NCBI GenBank assembly: GCA_002989075.1
Contig: PSQN01000002.1
Coordinates: 1,577,245-1,641,244, forward strand
Reading direction: 5' to 3'
DNA: 64,000 bases
From: Arthonia radiata
Taxonomy: Eukaryota; Ascomycota; Arthoniomycetes; Arthoniales; Arthoniaceae
Shown piece by piece: positions 31,763 to 43,288 of this stretch (positions within the stretch are counted from its first letter, which is position 1; each line of letters starts with the position of its first letter). Position numbers and translations under genes: made by a program. The notes under the pieces were generated by a model. The model was not told where the DNA came from, searched no databases, and saw only the letters and a program-made list of their open reading frames with translations.

Positions 31763-34579
31763 CTAGTACTCAAGTGCGACTTTGCGCAGGCCTTTACCTG
31801 GACCGAAAACTCTTTCGCGTAGTGTGCGTTTTGGCGGTGCGCGCTCATCAAAACTCGAGATTCCTTTACCAAGCAGGTATTTCATGATGGCAGTGCTCCT
31901 GTTAGCAAAAGTAGTGGAGAAGTGCACAGAGCTCGGCTCCGCGCCTAATTGAATGAGTGTTTGAAACGTCTCGACCTGGTCACGGTTAATGGCACACGCC
32001 AACGGTGATTTTCCGGAGCCCTGGCGGCTTCTTCGGTTTGGGTTTAGACCCATTTCAACAAGGCGTTGGCACATGCGCGTCATACCAGCCTCGGCCGCGC
32101 AGTGAAGTGCGTTTCCATACCGGTTTTCTTTGTATAGATTTGCACCTTTCTCCTTGAGTAGCGAAACTATCTCTAGTTGGCCAGCGCTCGCAGCCATGAT
32201 GAGAGGCGTCGTCCCGACGGTTGCCGTACCCTGGTTTCGCATAGATGGGTGCGCATCCAAGAGCAGAGCTACTAATTCTGGGACACCCGCCTACAGCACG
32301 TAATGTTAATAAACAAGGGATATAGAGTAGGCCGAACTTTCTGATTGTGATAGGAACGGCGTGGCAGGATTAATCGTGAACGTGCGAGGGAAAGTAGCAG
32401 CGCCACATGGTGAATTATCGAGAGACTTTACACGTACCTTGCAAGCCAGCATGAGAGGTGTAACGCTCCAAGCTTCGTCAATGGTATAGTAACGTTGCTG
32501 ATAGCCCTGTGACCAGTAACTGTACTGATGCACGAAAAACACGTTTGGCTTATATCGCGAGAACAAGTCCAACCAATGGGAAGAAATGGCATTGAAATCC
32601 TGTTTCAGGTGCATCATCCAACCATGGGAAAGGTACTCAAGGAACGGATGACTCTCTAGGTGTGTTGCCGGATCTGTGATTGGGCCTTTGCTGAAAGCTG
32701 GATCTTTGATGTAGCTAATGGACAGCAAGGCCAAGCGATGATTCCAGTCGGGAGCCATCTCCTCTCTGAGGAAATCATAGACGGCCTTGTGTATAAACAA
32801 CAGACGATCTCCGACCCCTACTTGAACGAATCCTTGGCAACAATTAAGGATAATGCTAAGCGGTGGCCAATAATCCGAGGACAGCGGCCTACCGTTTAGA
32901 TCAATTGACAAGGCTTCTCGCATCTGTTGAACAGTCAGAAGCGTCTTGGAGTGTATGATCCAAAGAAAAATGTCCTCGGCCGTCGTTTTCAAGGGTGGAG
33001 TCTGCTTTGAAATCCGCTTCAAAGTCTTTCGAAAAAATGAGGGGAGGTCTTTCGGCATCATTGACAACGCGTCCAGCCGATCACCTGCACTGACTGCATC
33101 AAATACCGATTGTAGTAGAAGCTTTGACAGCAGAAACATGCCATCTGCAATACTGACAATTTCTGCCACTATATGTTCTTTCACCCTGTCATCTACTGGG
33201 TCTGAATCGAAGCGATCGATCTTAGCAATTTCACCTCGCAAGTATTGACCTATGTCCTCATTCAGCGCCCTGAATTCGTATGACACGGAGAAAGGAAACG
33301 CTTGTTTTAGATCGCTTATGTGTCGACTTGTCAGGAAAATCTTGACATTGAGGCTGCCGGTCAATTCGGATAAGAATGACAGTACTGCCCTGCGATTCGA
33401 AGTGTGAACCTCGTCCAACGCGTCCAGGACAACGTAAACAGTGTCGTATGCTCGGAATACATCGTTGAGGATTGAACGAATATTTTCAAGGCTCGGTCCG
33501 GATGGTCCTAAGAGGGCGTTTTCAAGCCATTCCAATGTCTTACATAGTTGATCGCCGGTACTCTCGACCGTGTGTAATATCTGTTGCAAGAAGCACAGAA
33601 TAAGATCATACTCTAGCCGGTCTTGCTCATCCTTATAGTCGATATAGAAATACACCAGCCCGTCTCCTGTATCTTTAGCAGCCTGTCTTAGAAAGTCGAT
33701 GACCGTAGAGACCAATGTTGACTTGCCAGAACCTGGAAAACCTTGGCACAGAAAGACGCGTTCATAGGATCGAGAAAAACCGGACGGCGGTCTCCAAAGG
33801 CTCTGAAATGCATCCGTCGTCTCTTCCGGATCACTAGAGTCGTTTGGATAGTTTCGACCGATGTCGGGGCGCTGTCTTGATCCCAGCCACCGTTCGAAGC
33901 TTGGGTCAATGAGAAACCATGAGAGCGTGTGCTCTGACTTCATTTGCCTGATTCTGTTGTGTCGAACTTCCTGGTTTGTGCAGCTTGAAGAGGTTGAACG
34001 CTGATCTATAGCAGTGCAAATCTGGTCCCGCCTTCGCAGCGCTTGTGCCTTCTTCCAGTCGGTGAACCCTTGGTCGATTTTACGCTCCACCCTTTCCATA
34101 GTGCCGTTGAGTGATGTCAAGACATCGAGACTCTTCATCTGGAGCTGGAGAGCATCTGTAGCATCCTCAACCGATTTTGTCAACAACTGAATAGTGTCCA
34201 AGCTTATTGCAAAGTGAAGGATACTAGATAAGGCCCGGACTTCTTGCAAAATCTCCCGATAATGTTCTTCTTTTAAAGACCATTTCAGTCGTTCCGTCCT
34301 GCTCCTTTGAACTTTACCTAGCTCATCTAAGAGCTTCTTGAGTTTTCTACCGCAAGCGTCCGCACCCGCTACAAGGATCGAGTTCTGGGTGAAGATCGGA
34401 TCACTTCCTCGCCCTGAAATCTTCTGCACACCTCTTAGGTTGCTGTCCAATATTTCGAGCTCAATGCAGAGCACGTCGGCTTTCTCGCGTGCGTGCCGAA
34501 TGGACTTGATCATCCCGATGACCTTGTGGATCGTCTCGATGAGTTCGATAGCCGCGGTGGCAGTAGTGAACACATCCAT
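31763..34579 (-). CDS. NACHT-ankyrin NLR-like protein
   Basis: Two exons, 34,579-32,438 and 32,290-31,763, with a 147-bp phase-0 intron (GTACGT...CTGTAG). The join reads TPLMLACK then AGVPELVALLL, restoring a perfect ankyrin repeat. The predicted protein is 889 residues. The N-terminal 190 residues are a helical domain of the kind placed in front of fungal NACHT proteins. Walker A GFPGSGKST is at about 280-288, Walker B VLDALDE at about 384-390, then KIFLTSRH (sensor-like) and a winged-helix region. Ankyrin repeats run from about 705 to 850. Such STAND NTPases act as signalling switches in fungal non-self recognition and regulated cell death. The P-loop and Walker B are intact, so ATP binding is expected. 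The ankyrin array is short and no high-identity repeats are seen. Confidence 0.88.
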
Positions 34580-35402
34580 CGCGCGCTGAAGCGCTCTATC
34601 AGCTCGTACAGAGTTTATGTCTGATTCTTTGAATTGGCACCATCCGCGCTAAAGGAAACCCACGATATATGAAGAGTATCACCTCCCTCACCGGAGCTCC
34701 TGCAGGCAGCAACAGGCATCTGTGCACCCACTTTTTCGTCATTTCGGTCTAAGGCTTACCGACCGTACCATGCGCCTCAAAGTTGTAAGCAGATGAAAGA
34801 GCTGCAAATTTGTAGTCTAAGAAGTCATTATTTGAGCTCCATCCCACACTTATAATACATGCGGCCGTCTGAAGTTCCGGCCAACGACACACAAGAGATT
34901 CGTGCATCGAATCGATTAGAGTTGTCTGGTCTTATCTGACCTAGCCGATCGCTGCTGACTACTCAAGTGTCGCATTATGATATTGTGGTCCAAGGCCAAA
35001 GTTGTACGGGAGAACTTACACTCCACGCGTTGCAACATCATGAGCACGAGCACAGGCATATGGCGACCCCCCTCGTGTTGCTACTCAAGGATGGGCAGAG
35101 CTGACGAAGCAGTTTGAGATGCTTAGCATTTATCATTAGCTGCTACGAGGCTTCACCGCCTCTTTTGCCCTCTTAGTCCGCCTCAACACTGATTGAAGCA
35201 GGCGAATCGAAGAACTCATCAATATGATGCAATGAAGGTACAGCCACAACACTTGGGATCATCATCTGCTCGAACATCGAACGCGAGATCAACAAGTGTG
35301 TTGTGGTCGACGGAATCCCGCAGATGTCCATATCCATGAACGCCAACAGACAGCTAAGCAACCCCCCAACCACTCCACCCCCTCCTCCCCCACCCCATCC
35401 TT
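34580..35402. other. Intergenic stretch, no gene seen
   Basis: About 820 bp upstream of the NLR-like gene and downstream of the Cys-rich secreted gene (both on the - strand). Probably NLR promoter. A pyrimidine-rich run (35,360-35,400) lies just past the stop of the secreted gene. Confidence 0.45.
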
Positions 35403-36089
35403 TCACTTCACCACACAAACCCCCTTACACCCCCGATCCCAGTCCGGGCAATCCTTCCCATTCCTATCCACACACCTATAATCCCCCTTACAGTCCCTTT
35501 TCGACCCACACGGCGTCGCCACCGGGCACGTCGTCGGCGTGGGCGTCGGCGGCGGCGGCCCCGTGCCCACGCACACGCCGCTGCACGTCTGCGTCTGGTA
35601 GCAGAACACGTTGGGGCCCTGGTCCGCGCACTCGGTGCCGGGGATCTTGCAGGGTTTCAAGGGAGCGGGGGTGGGCGTGCTGGTCAGACTGGTGGGGCTG
35701 GTGTGTGTTATTGGGTACACGAGATTGCGAGTGTAAATTAGGAAGGGGGGTGCAAGTTAGGATGAGGGGTGCAAGTCAAGGAGTGGAATAGCTCACGTGG
35801 GTATAGAGAGGCATTCGCCGCCGCAGGGCTTGCTGGTTGGGGTCGTGGTGCACGTCTCGGTGGGGGTGCAGACGGAGTTTGTGGAGCACTGGTTGCGCGC
35901 GCCGACGGTGCAGGGGGGCGCGAAGGGCGGCGGCGTTACGGTGATGCAGAGGCCGCCGCAGGTGGTTGTGGGTTGGCAGGTTGAGCCTCCAGCGCAGCGG
36001 TTGGGGAATTCGCTGAGGGCGCAGGGGGTGGCAGTGAAGGAGTGGGCGAGGGAGGAGAGTGTGAGGAGGATTAGGGAATGGGAGAGCAT
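35403..36089 (-). CDS. Small secreted protein with four Cys-rich repeats (effector-like)
   Basis: Two exons, 36,089-35,797 and about 35,697-35,403. The intron starts GTGAGC. Three in-phase acceptors (a CAG ending at 35,698 and two further ACCAG sites) are possible, so length varies slightly around 195 residues. The signal peptide is MLSHSLILLTLSSLAHSFTA. The mature part has 23 Cys in four units of 5, 6, 5 and 7 Cys, spaced roughly C-x5-8-C-x5-8-C-x5-C-x3-C, joined by Pro/Thr linkers (for example PPPPTPTPTT). It has no transmembrane segment or GPI-like tail. The disulphide-rich repeat architecture fits an apoplastic effector or a cell-surface binding protein. I do not recognise the family. Confidence 0.75.
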
Positions 36090-37209
36090 TTTTCTGGGGT
36101 TCTGCAGATGAGAAGTGAATGTTGGCTAGTCGGTGAGCTTTCTGGAAAATATGATCCAGGCTGGGGCACATATGCTTATGTGCACGAAGGAGTGATGCTT
36201 AGCGAGGTCAGCTATAGGCAATACTTGTTGGCTGTCATGTGAGACAGCTTTCATGTTCTTGCTCATCCAGAAGGTCTAGATTCACGCATCAGCTCTCATT
36301 TACGACCAATTAGGAGCGAGCGTGGTATTGAAGATTGCGGCTCCGTGGGTAGTGTGGTAGTCTATCCTTGAATATGACAAGCCTTGACGCGGGTGCGGGG
36401 AAGAGCGCGTCGAAACACTCGTAGCATTTGTTAATAATAGAAACTTGAGCGTTCAGGTCCAGCAGAGCGAGTCCGCGACTGATCTTTCACAAAGAAAAGC
36501 CGCATCCTAGCAGGCGCGAGTAGAAGAGGCGCTCGCTTCTACGAGCAGAACCCAGGTTCATTGGATTGGATCGAGGTAACCCGAGTCAGCTTTTCACCGA
36601 AAGGCACATTGGGCGGCCAAGTTTGGCGTAGAACATGCAGGTAGGACATAAACATTACTTCAGGAGCCGAGTGTACGAAGTGCGTACTCATAGCACAGTG
36701 TTGTCGGTGAACGTTGGTTTAGAAGAGCGGACAGGTGAGACACACAGGCAGGACTTGTATATTGCGATATGCAGTCGGAACATAAAGAGCCCCGAAGCCA
36801 TATTATGACACATTTGTGCAACCAATAGTGCGTATCTGGCACGAAGGCACGCTCACCTACAAGTCAGCAGATGCGTTCAGCTGTCCATCACGTGAGTAGG
36901 AAAGCTCCTCCCAGAACTCCGACGAGATGACACAACGTCAGCTTGATGCTTGCATTCATATCATGCTATGTAATGAGTGCGTCTGAAGCGCGGTCGCGTG
37001 ATCATGCCATTTCCACGCAGCCGTGATAGAGCAAGTTTGTGGTGCATGATGCTCGTAAATCATGGGGTATCATCCCGTCCGAGACGCCCCGAGACCCAAT
37101 GCCGACATGCCTGATACCGATGTTTGCGCATTTCCGTATTGAATGTTCGAGTGATGCCGAGCCCATGCTATGCGGTCGCACTCCACCATAACGCCATTGC
37201 ATACATCCC
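36090..37209. other. Intergenic stretch, no gene seen
   Basis: 1.1 kb between the secreted-protein gene start and the PARP/E2 gene end. Contains only short unsupported frames. The part nearest 36,090 should hold the promoter of the secreted-protein gene. Confidence 0.45.
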
Positions 37210-40200
37210 TCAGTAGATGCGCTGCCTCGTCATCTCCTGCAACTCTGGCGGCACCGTCCAACCATGCGTGCGACAGGCACGGACAAAGGCATCGACTGCC
37301 TCGCTAACGCCGTAGACACCACCCTTGCTCTTCCCGGCGGATCCGCCACTGCCAGTCAGCGCGCCAAGAAATGATCGGCTGCCCATACTAGGGCTGACGA
37401 CACTCTCTAAGCGCGCCGGCTTCGGCTCCGTGCTCATGAGTGCCATGCGAACCTGCAACAGCACGCTCTCGATGCTATACGCTACCGACCAGCCAGTACT
37501 AGTGAGTAAATCCATGCACACAGACCCACCAAGCGTGACGTGCCCACCACCGCCCATGTGAAAGGGGAGAAAGCGGGGACTAACGACACGAAGGAACGGC
37601 GGCGAAAAGGGGTAACTGGCCGGAAAGCGCATCTCAAACGTAATTGCGTCGATGCCAGCTTTCTTCATGTCTTGACCGAGCGGAATGTCAAGGGGAAACG
37701 AATGCATCTGCACGACCCACTGGTAGAGATTATCGGACTGCTCAATGCGTGCGACGTCAAGATACCAACCAAGCTCGAACAGAACGCCATCCTTCATGTG
37801 CGCTTCTTGAGTTTTCATTGTGTCGCGTAAGGCCTTCGTGATCGCCATCGTCGCCTTCTGCGTCGCGTACCGCGGTGCTGGCATCACTGGAAGATCAGAC
37901 GCCGTACTCGGCTTGAATTTGGTCACTGGCGTTGCTGGCATGCTGGGTGGCGGTGTCGGTGGGCGAGCCACAGGAGGCGGCTCACACATGAGAGCGCGAT
38001 CTTCTTCAAGAGTAGATACAGAGCCGGTATCGAGGTCGATAGGGCTCTTCGAAGAGCCGTTGCTAACGGCGCCCAAGTTTATAGCAGTGAGTTTCGGCAG
38101 AGCCTTCACAATCTTCTTTTTCGATGACTTGGCCGTGCCGTTCCTGCTGGACTTCGCACCGGGCCGGCGTGACTTTGGAAGTGCAGCCATAGGCATCTCC
38201 ATTGGCCCGGTAGGACCTTGTGGAACTCTCCCAGGATCTTGGGGTAACTTGGCTTCAGGGCTCAAAGCGGTTTCTGCGGCTGTAGCGATCTTCATCGAGG
38301 GCTGCACGAAGAGGTATCGTGTCTGGATCCAATCTACAAACTGGATCACGTAGTGAGGCTCCTTGTGCGCGAACTTATCCGGGGCGTTCACAATCTCGCT
38401 TAGCGCGATAGCGCTACTGATCTTCAGCATGCTGGAAGGCCAGGCGTTCGTCGAGCCGCCGGCGGCACCGCGATAGGCCATTACGGAGTAACCCGAGCTC
38501 GTTTGAAAGTGTGGAGAATGATAGCAGCCATGGCCAAAAGCGCGGCCATGCAGCGTCTCTTTGAAGTCGAGACCCTCGCGAATGATGCTATGCCAATTGT
38601 CGACTCCGCTGCCGTGCCAAGCAAAGAACGAAGGATATGTCGAATTGCCTTCGCTAAGCGAATCTACGAAGCGCTGCTCTTTGTCTGGAGCACCCATGGC
38701 AAAGCGAAATTGTAGCCAGCTCGAGAAGCCGTTGATGCGCTGTTCGCCTTTCTTTTCGCAGAGAGCAAGTGACGAAGCGTCGCCTTGGACCGGGTTCAAG
38801 TCGTCAACCTGCATGATGCAAGATCTATTCGAGGCGATGATCCATCTGAGAATGCCAATACAAGCCGGTGGCAGGCGCGACGTCCATCCAGCTATGGTAG
38901 CACCTGGATTGGCACGAAGGTAGTCTTTCATCTCTTGTACGTTGGGAAGAAGGTCCATCAATAGCAGCATTGTGGTGCCCTTAGACGCTTTCGAGAAAGT
39001 GTCAAAGTTGTACTCAAAGATGTGGAGCTTCACTGGCTCCCAGGTATTGGTGGGACGCTCTGGTTCCGTGTTCTCCTTATCTGGCGTGTTGGGAACCTGC
39101 GGAGGGTTGCCGGTATTGTTGGCGTTGCTGACGTCGCCCGTGTTGCGCTTAATGGGCCCAGATGGATCGAGCGACACAGTAGGATAAAGGCTTGTGTCAA
39201 GCACACGGCAGTACCAGGTATCGGACCTGTCTTCGAAGATGATCGCAATCCAATCTCCACGCTTCAGCGGATTGAGTGTATGAAGCTTTGTCTCAAATAG
39301 GAGTTGCATCTCGGCTCGATTCAGCCGAACAGAGAAGCTCCTCATGGACTGTAACGTAGAATCCGAGGGTGATTCAGTAGGCTTTGTGTTAACAGCGTAC
39401 GGCGAGTAATGTGTCGAGGGGTCGCGACGGCCTGTCACAGGAGCCGTTGGATGAGGCACATTCCACTCTAAACCCTCCGGGTACGCACGCATTCGACTCG
39501 ACGCGACACTGGCATAGCAGAAGCTAACCAGCACATCTGCGACGAAAGGCTGGGCAAGTATCTCGTGTTCCATGCTGGGCCCGAATCCGAGGTTCATGTA
39601 TTGATAGAGACACAGCGGTTTATCGCAGACGTATGGTTTGATGGCTTCGAGGTCGGAATTGATCTTGTTGTGACACACGAGGCAGAACTCAGTACATCGT
39701 ACAAAATGACGGAGAAGGAATTGCATGGCCACCAGCGGAAATGACACTTGGGACATTGCCTTGATGCTGGTGAGCTCGTCTTCCAAGACCATCTGCGGGT
39801 ATGTGCGACGCAGCTTCTCGGGTTTTGAGTCCATCTTCATCTGCTTGGAACGGTCATCGTTGAAAGAGCCCAAAAGTCCGTGGTAGATGCTCTCGGCGTC
39901 TTGCCAGGAGACGGACTTGCTTAGACGCACGTTGATGAGCTGGAGAAGACGCTCATTGAGTAGATTGTTGAGAGGTCGAGAGATGAACGTGTCCCTAACA
40001 CGAAGGTCATCCTCCGCAAGCTGCTCTGTAGACTTGTTGTTTGGTTTGAAGAATTGCAAAGCGTCGGCAAGCGAGCGGGGCTTGTAGTAGTCGCTAACAC
40101 CAACACGCATCTCCAGGTCTCGGCGAACTTGCGACTTGTCCATTGAAGTCAAAGCTTGGATATCCTTGTAGCCTCCAGGGAAATAAAAGATCAACAGGAG

Positions 40201-40914
40201 ATACTGTTTCGGGTCGAGGGACCAAGCTTGCATGGCTTCTTCCGAAATTCCGAGCTTGTCGATCCGACAAGAGAGGCTGAGATAGCCTGCATTGCCTGCT
40301 GCCAAGTAGCCCTGTGCTCCCACTCTGAAGCCAGCGGCCTTCGCAGTGAGCAAGTCATTTCGCACACGATCCGAAGACGTATTCGTGGAAGTGAAATTAC
40401 CAGACGTGGCTGTTGCGGCAGGGATGTGCGTGGCGCCGTCGAAATCTTGAATGGCCCAGTCTTCATTGTCACCATCGGCGTCAAAATCGTCATTGTAGTC
40501 GCCTTCGCCGGCATCCGATTCTGGCTCGCCGTCCGAGGTTCCTGCTATGTGAACGTCGCCGTCATCATCGACTAAATAGGGATCGTCACGACCGCCGGTC
40601 GCGGTGACTTTCAGGAGGTGTTTCCCAAGTGTATCGAGAAGCTGTGGAATGGTCTTGCGTGGGAATGTGGAGGCTTCGCCTATAGCATTGGCGATTGAGG
40701 GATCGGCATCGTCAGCTGCGAAGATCATATAGTGATGAGACTTCGGATACTCCGAGACTTCCGAGACATGCGCAGTGACGGAGCCGGTGATACCAGTGCC
40801 GGAGTCGAAAGTAAATGTGAGCTCTCCATCTTCACCAGAGCAAACGTTGTCAATGTGATCCAAATCGAGGTATTGTGCAGTGGCAAGATCGTTCATATAA
40901 TCTTTGCGTCCCAT
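37210..40914 (-). CDS. PARP-catalytic plus ubiquitin-conjugating (E2) fusion protein
   Basis: Single exon of 1,234 residues from an ATG at 40,914. A long N-terminal part includes an acidic stretch and a Cys cluster (about residues 395-435: CTEFCLVCHNK, VCDKPLCLY). It is followed by a PARP-type ADP-ribosyltransferase domain (about 755-905) with WHGSG (His about 767) and the Tyr of GHGCYHSP. The third catalytic position, Glu in PARP1 (NEYIVYD), aligns with His in PHYVIQF, so mono-ADP-ribosylation or no transferase activity is more likely than polymerisation. The C-terminal E2 fold (about 1,020-1,180) keeps YPFSPPFLRV and the active-site Cys about 1133 in SVCMDLL. This domain pair is known in filamentous ascomycetes. 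It probably links ADP-ribosylation to ubiquitin transfer; the partner E3 and substrate are unknown. Confidence 0.9.
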   Translation of the reverse strand: MGRKDYMNDLATAQYLDLDHIDNVCSGEDGELTFTFDSGTGITGSVTAHVSEVSEYPKSHHYMIFAADDADPSIANAIGEASTFPRKTIPQLLDTLGKHLLKVTATGGRDDPYLVDDDGDVHIAGTSDGEPESDAGEGDYNDDFDADGDNEDWAIQDFDGATHIPAATATSGNFTSTNTSSDRVRNDLLTAKAAGFRVGAQGYLAAGNAGYLSLSCRIDKLGISEEAMQAWSLDPKQYLLLIFYFPGGYKDIQALTSMDKSQVRRDLEMRVGVSDYYKPRSLADALQFFKPNNKSTEQLAEDDLRVRDTFISRPLNNLLNERLLQLINVRLSKSVSWQDAESIYHGLLGSFNDDRSKQMKMDSKPEKLRRTYPQMVLEDELTSIKAMSQVSFPLVAMQFLLRHFVRCTEFCLVCHNKINSDLEAIKPYVCDKPLCLYQYMNLGFGPSMEHEILAQPFVADVLVSFCYASVASSRMRAYPEGLEWNVPHPTAPVTGRRDPSTHYSPYAVNTKPTESPSDSTLQSMRSFSVRLNRAEMQLLFETKLHTLNPLKRGDWIAIIFEDRSDTWYCRVLDTSLYPTVSLDPSGPIKRNTGDVSNANNTGNPPQVPNTPDKENTEPERPTNTWEPVKLHIFEYNFDTFSKASKGTTMLLLMDLLPNVQEMKDYLRANPGATIAGWTSRLPPACIGILRWIIASNRSCIMQVDDLNPVQGDASSLALCEKKGEQRINGFSSWLQFRFAMGAPDKEQRFVDSLSEGNSTYPSFFAWHGSGVDNWHSIIREGLDFKETLHGRAFGHGCYHSPHFQTSSGYSVMAYRGAAGGSTNAWPSSMLKISSAIALSEIVNAPDKFAHKEPHYVIQFVDWIQTRYLFVQPSMKIATAAETALSPEAKLPQDPGRVPQGPTGPMEMPMAALPKSRRPGAKSSRNGTAKSSKKKIVKALPKLTAINLGAVSNGSSKSPIDLDTGSVSTLEEDRALMCEPPPVARPPTPPPSMPATPVTKFKPSTASDLPVMPAPRYATQKATMAITKALRDTMKTQEAHMKDGVLFELGWYLDVARIEQSDNLYQWVVQMHSFPLDIPLGQDMKKAGIDAITFEMRFPASYPFSPPFLRVVSPRFLPFHMGGGGHVTLGGSVCMDLLTSTGWSVAYSIESVLLQVRMALMSTEPKPARLESVVSPSMGSRSFLGALTGSGGSAGKSKGGVYGVSEAVDAFVRACRTHGWTVPPELQEMTRQRIY

Positions 40915-41632
40915 GGCGGGCCAGACGAGTTCGCCAATCTAAGTAGAAGTGGAAGGCCCAATGTGCACTTGAGCTGTGGTGGGCGAGTAATGTAGAGTCA
41001 AAGCACGTGAAGCTGGAGTCTTGCAAGCTGTAGATAATGATTGTATTTCGCAACAAAGGTTGCAAGCACAACGAGTGACAAGTTGTGAATTGTTGCGATG
41101 AGGGAAACAGGGCAAGCAACGAGGCATCGGCGGACCAGTATTTGAAGAAAGTGACGGTGACAAACGAGGTGACAGGGCAGGACTTGGCAGTCTTCGCGAC
41201 CACAAGGTGCAATCTCAGCTTTCATGGCATACTTCAAGCTGTGAGAATATTAGTGAGCGCATTGCCCGGACGTTTGCGAGGTGGGAATAGAAGAAGAGAA
41301 TGAGAGACGGGGTACAAACAGGAAGAGCCATTGGCAGCAGGCAGAAGCGGCGGGATTTAGTGCCCGATTACTCAGGCACCCACTCCAGCCACTTGACTCA
41401 GCCACGTCGTACAGCGCCTCCACCCATCAACAACTGTCTGGCGCGCAGTCATGCCTCGTTTGACTAGCTCTGAGAAGCTCCTCTTCGTGTTTACGGGCTT
41501 GCTACCACCAACTATCTTGCATGGAGCATCATCTGGATGCCCACCAACTGTGCTAGCATGGTCTCCAGGAGTTGATGTGTGTGAGGCGCTCAATACATTA
41601 AGCTCTCTGCTTTAATAAGTTAGCAGACTTTT
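40915..41632. other. Intergenic stretch, no gene seen
   Basis: About 720 bp between the start of the PARP/E2 gene and the 3' end of the methyltransferase gene. It holds the PARP/E2 promoter. The short frames here are not supported. Confidence 0.45.
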
Positions 41633-42961
41633 CTACTCTCGAGCTGATGACAAGCTGTAACAGATATCTGCATCTCTGTTTTGTGCGGCAGTGATCAGCA
41701 TGACCATGAAGGGCGTTTCGCAGGAATGAAAGAAGCCACTGTGATACGCTGCCTCTGGTCTATCCTGCAGCACGGTCACTTTCACATGGTCATTCTCTGC
41801 GATCTAGTCAGTGTCGCTTCACGCAGGCGCCGATAGTGAGATTTGGCCTCTCATACCTTTGCACTGCTGCCAGAAGAAGCTGAGTGTATTGTCGTTGCGC
41901 CTTGTAGCGCATACCCATATCGCCATTTTCGGATTCTGTTTCGTTAGCTGGGAGAATGTGTCTACCAACAACTTGATTGAAGAAAGATCGTATGTCTGCA
42001 GAGCAATCAGCCCGCACCAGAGCGATTGCAGTAAGGTGAACGTACCACATCAGTTGCAATCGCAACATCAAAGTCTGTACCTAATTCTGCTATGTCTTCT
42101 CCCCAGATATAGTGTTTTGCTGTGATAGTCTGACATTGCGCGTTAGCCAACGGTTTCTAGTCAGGATGCTCAGGATACTCCGGACGCAATAATGCCTCTG
42201 AATCGGTAGAGCGGACGGCGCATCCCTTGAATGAACCAAGTACTTTACGAGAACGTTGCAAGGTTGAATCATGAACAGAGACAGGAAAATGTCCTCACCA
42301 GGCCACTCTTCTCCGAGGCAGCTTTTATCCGCTCCACAATATGTGGATCGCCGTCAGTTGCAGTGACACTCTTGGCGCCTTGCTTTGCAGCGACCAGAGA
42401 AAGAAGGCCCGTCCCGGCACCAAGCTCGAGGACGTGCTTACCCTCTACCATTGAGGCATCTTCCAGCCAGCCCGCAAAATGCAGCGCAGCTTCCCATGTC
42501 CGATGGCCTGTAGAACCAGCAGCAGAGAGCACATTGGGCTTCTCCAACACACATATACCCTTTTCCGGCCTTGATGGATCGAGGTCATACCACGACGGTG
42601 CATACTGTACCCATACATACTCGTCCTCGCGAATCGGTGTGTCTTGCAGCAAGTTGAGCTGAGCAAACAGCTCAGCAAATTCATCGACTATGTCTGGCTC
42701 GGTGGCCCTCTCTACTGCGTACTCAATGTTGTTCTGCAGGGTCTTGAGAAATAGCCGGTCATACTCAGGGTTTGGCAGATTCTTCTGGGCGTAGTCCACG
42801 AAGAGCCAGATCCATTGCTGTATGCCGTATACTTGCAATAGCTCATAGCTGGGGAACGTGAGCTGCTTGACAGGCAATCTCTGTAGATACTGCCGTCGAA
42901 ATAATGCCAACTCCTTGAGACCCGACTTTGAAAGCAGTAAGGACTTCAGGCTCTCCATCAT
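41633..42961 (-). CDS. EFM3: Protein-lysine methyltransferase, EFM3/FAM86 type (eEF2)
   Basis: Four exons, all phase-consistent: 42,961-42,299; 42,129-42,046; 41,995-41,857; 41,796-41,633 (introns 169, 50 and 60 bp with GTGAGG, GTACGT and GTATGA donors). Predicted 349 residues, the usual length. TGHRTWEAALHFAGWL at about 151-166 and the SAM-binding LELGAGTGLL at about 179-188 identify the seven-beta-strand lysine methyltransferase group. Splicing restores GEDIAELGTDFD and ATDVTYD, the post-motif typical of the group. Efm3 in yeast and FAM86A in human methylate a conserved Lys of elongation factor 2 in the cytosol. An in-frame extension upstream of 42,961 lacks ATG, so a short extra 5' exon (possible ATG at 43,076) cannot be excluded. 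Confidence 0.85.
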
Positions 42962-43288
42962 CCTTCGAGCTGCCTCGATGAACGGCGGAGTATACGCTCG
43001 CGGCGCAAAGATTCTATTTGCACCACGACTTCTACCTATAGATCAGCATTAAACCAGCCGCTCACTGCGAGGACATCAGAAATAAGATTACGCGATACTT
43101 CAGTACCGTTATGCACGTGACCTCCAATGCCAAGAGTTTTACGCCAAGACCGCACACACCGTCAGAAAATCGACGAAGACCTCACACGATCAATCGCAAT
43201 CAACGACCGCGCCAACGACACCCTCACACACCCAACACATCGCTTGCGCACAGTCGGCAGCTCACCAAAGCGGTCGACAACCGCAAAG
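42962..43288. promoter_or_regulatory. Shared divergent promoter, EFM3 / RPS24
   Basis: The two start codons are only 327 bp apart on opposite strands, so one nucleosome-free region probably serves both a ribosomal-protein gene and an elongation-factor methylase. A CACGTG E-box-like site lies near 43,114. No transcript data are available. Confidence 0.55.

Noticed and set aside
41808-42071. Separate small - strand gene downstream of EFM3
   Set aside because: Read in the correct splice phase, this region supplies exons 2-3 of the methyltransferase (ATDVTYD motif), so the other-frame reading is an artefact.
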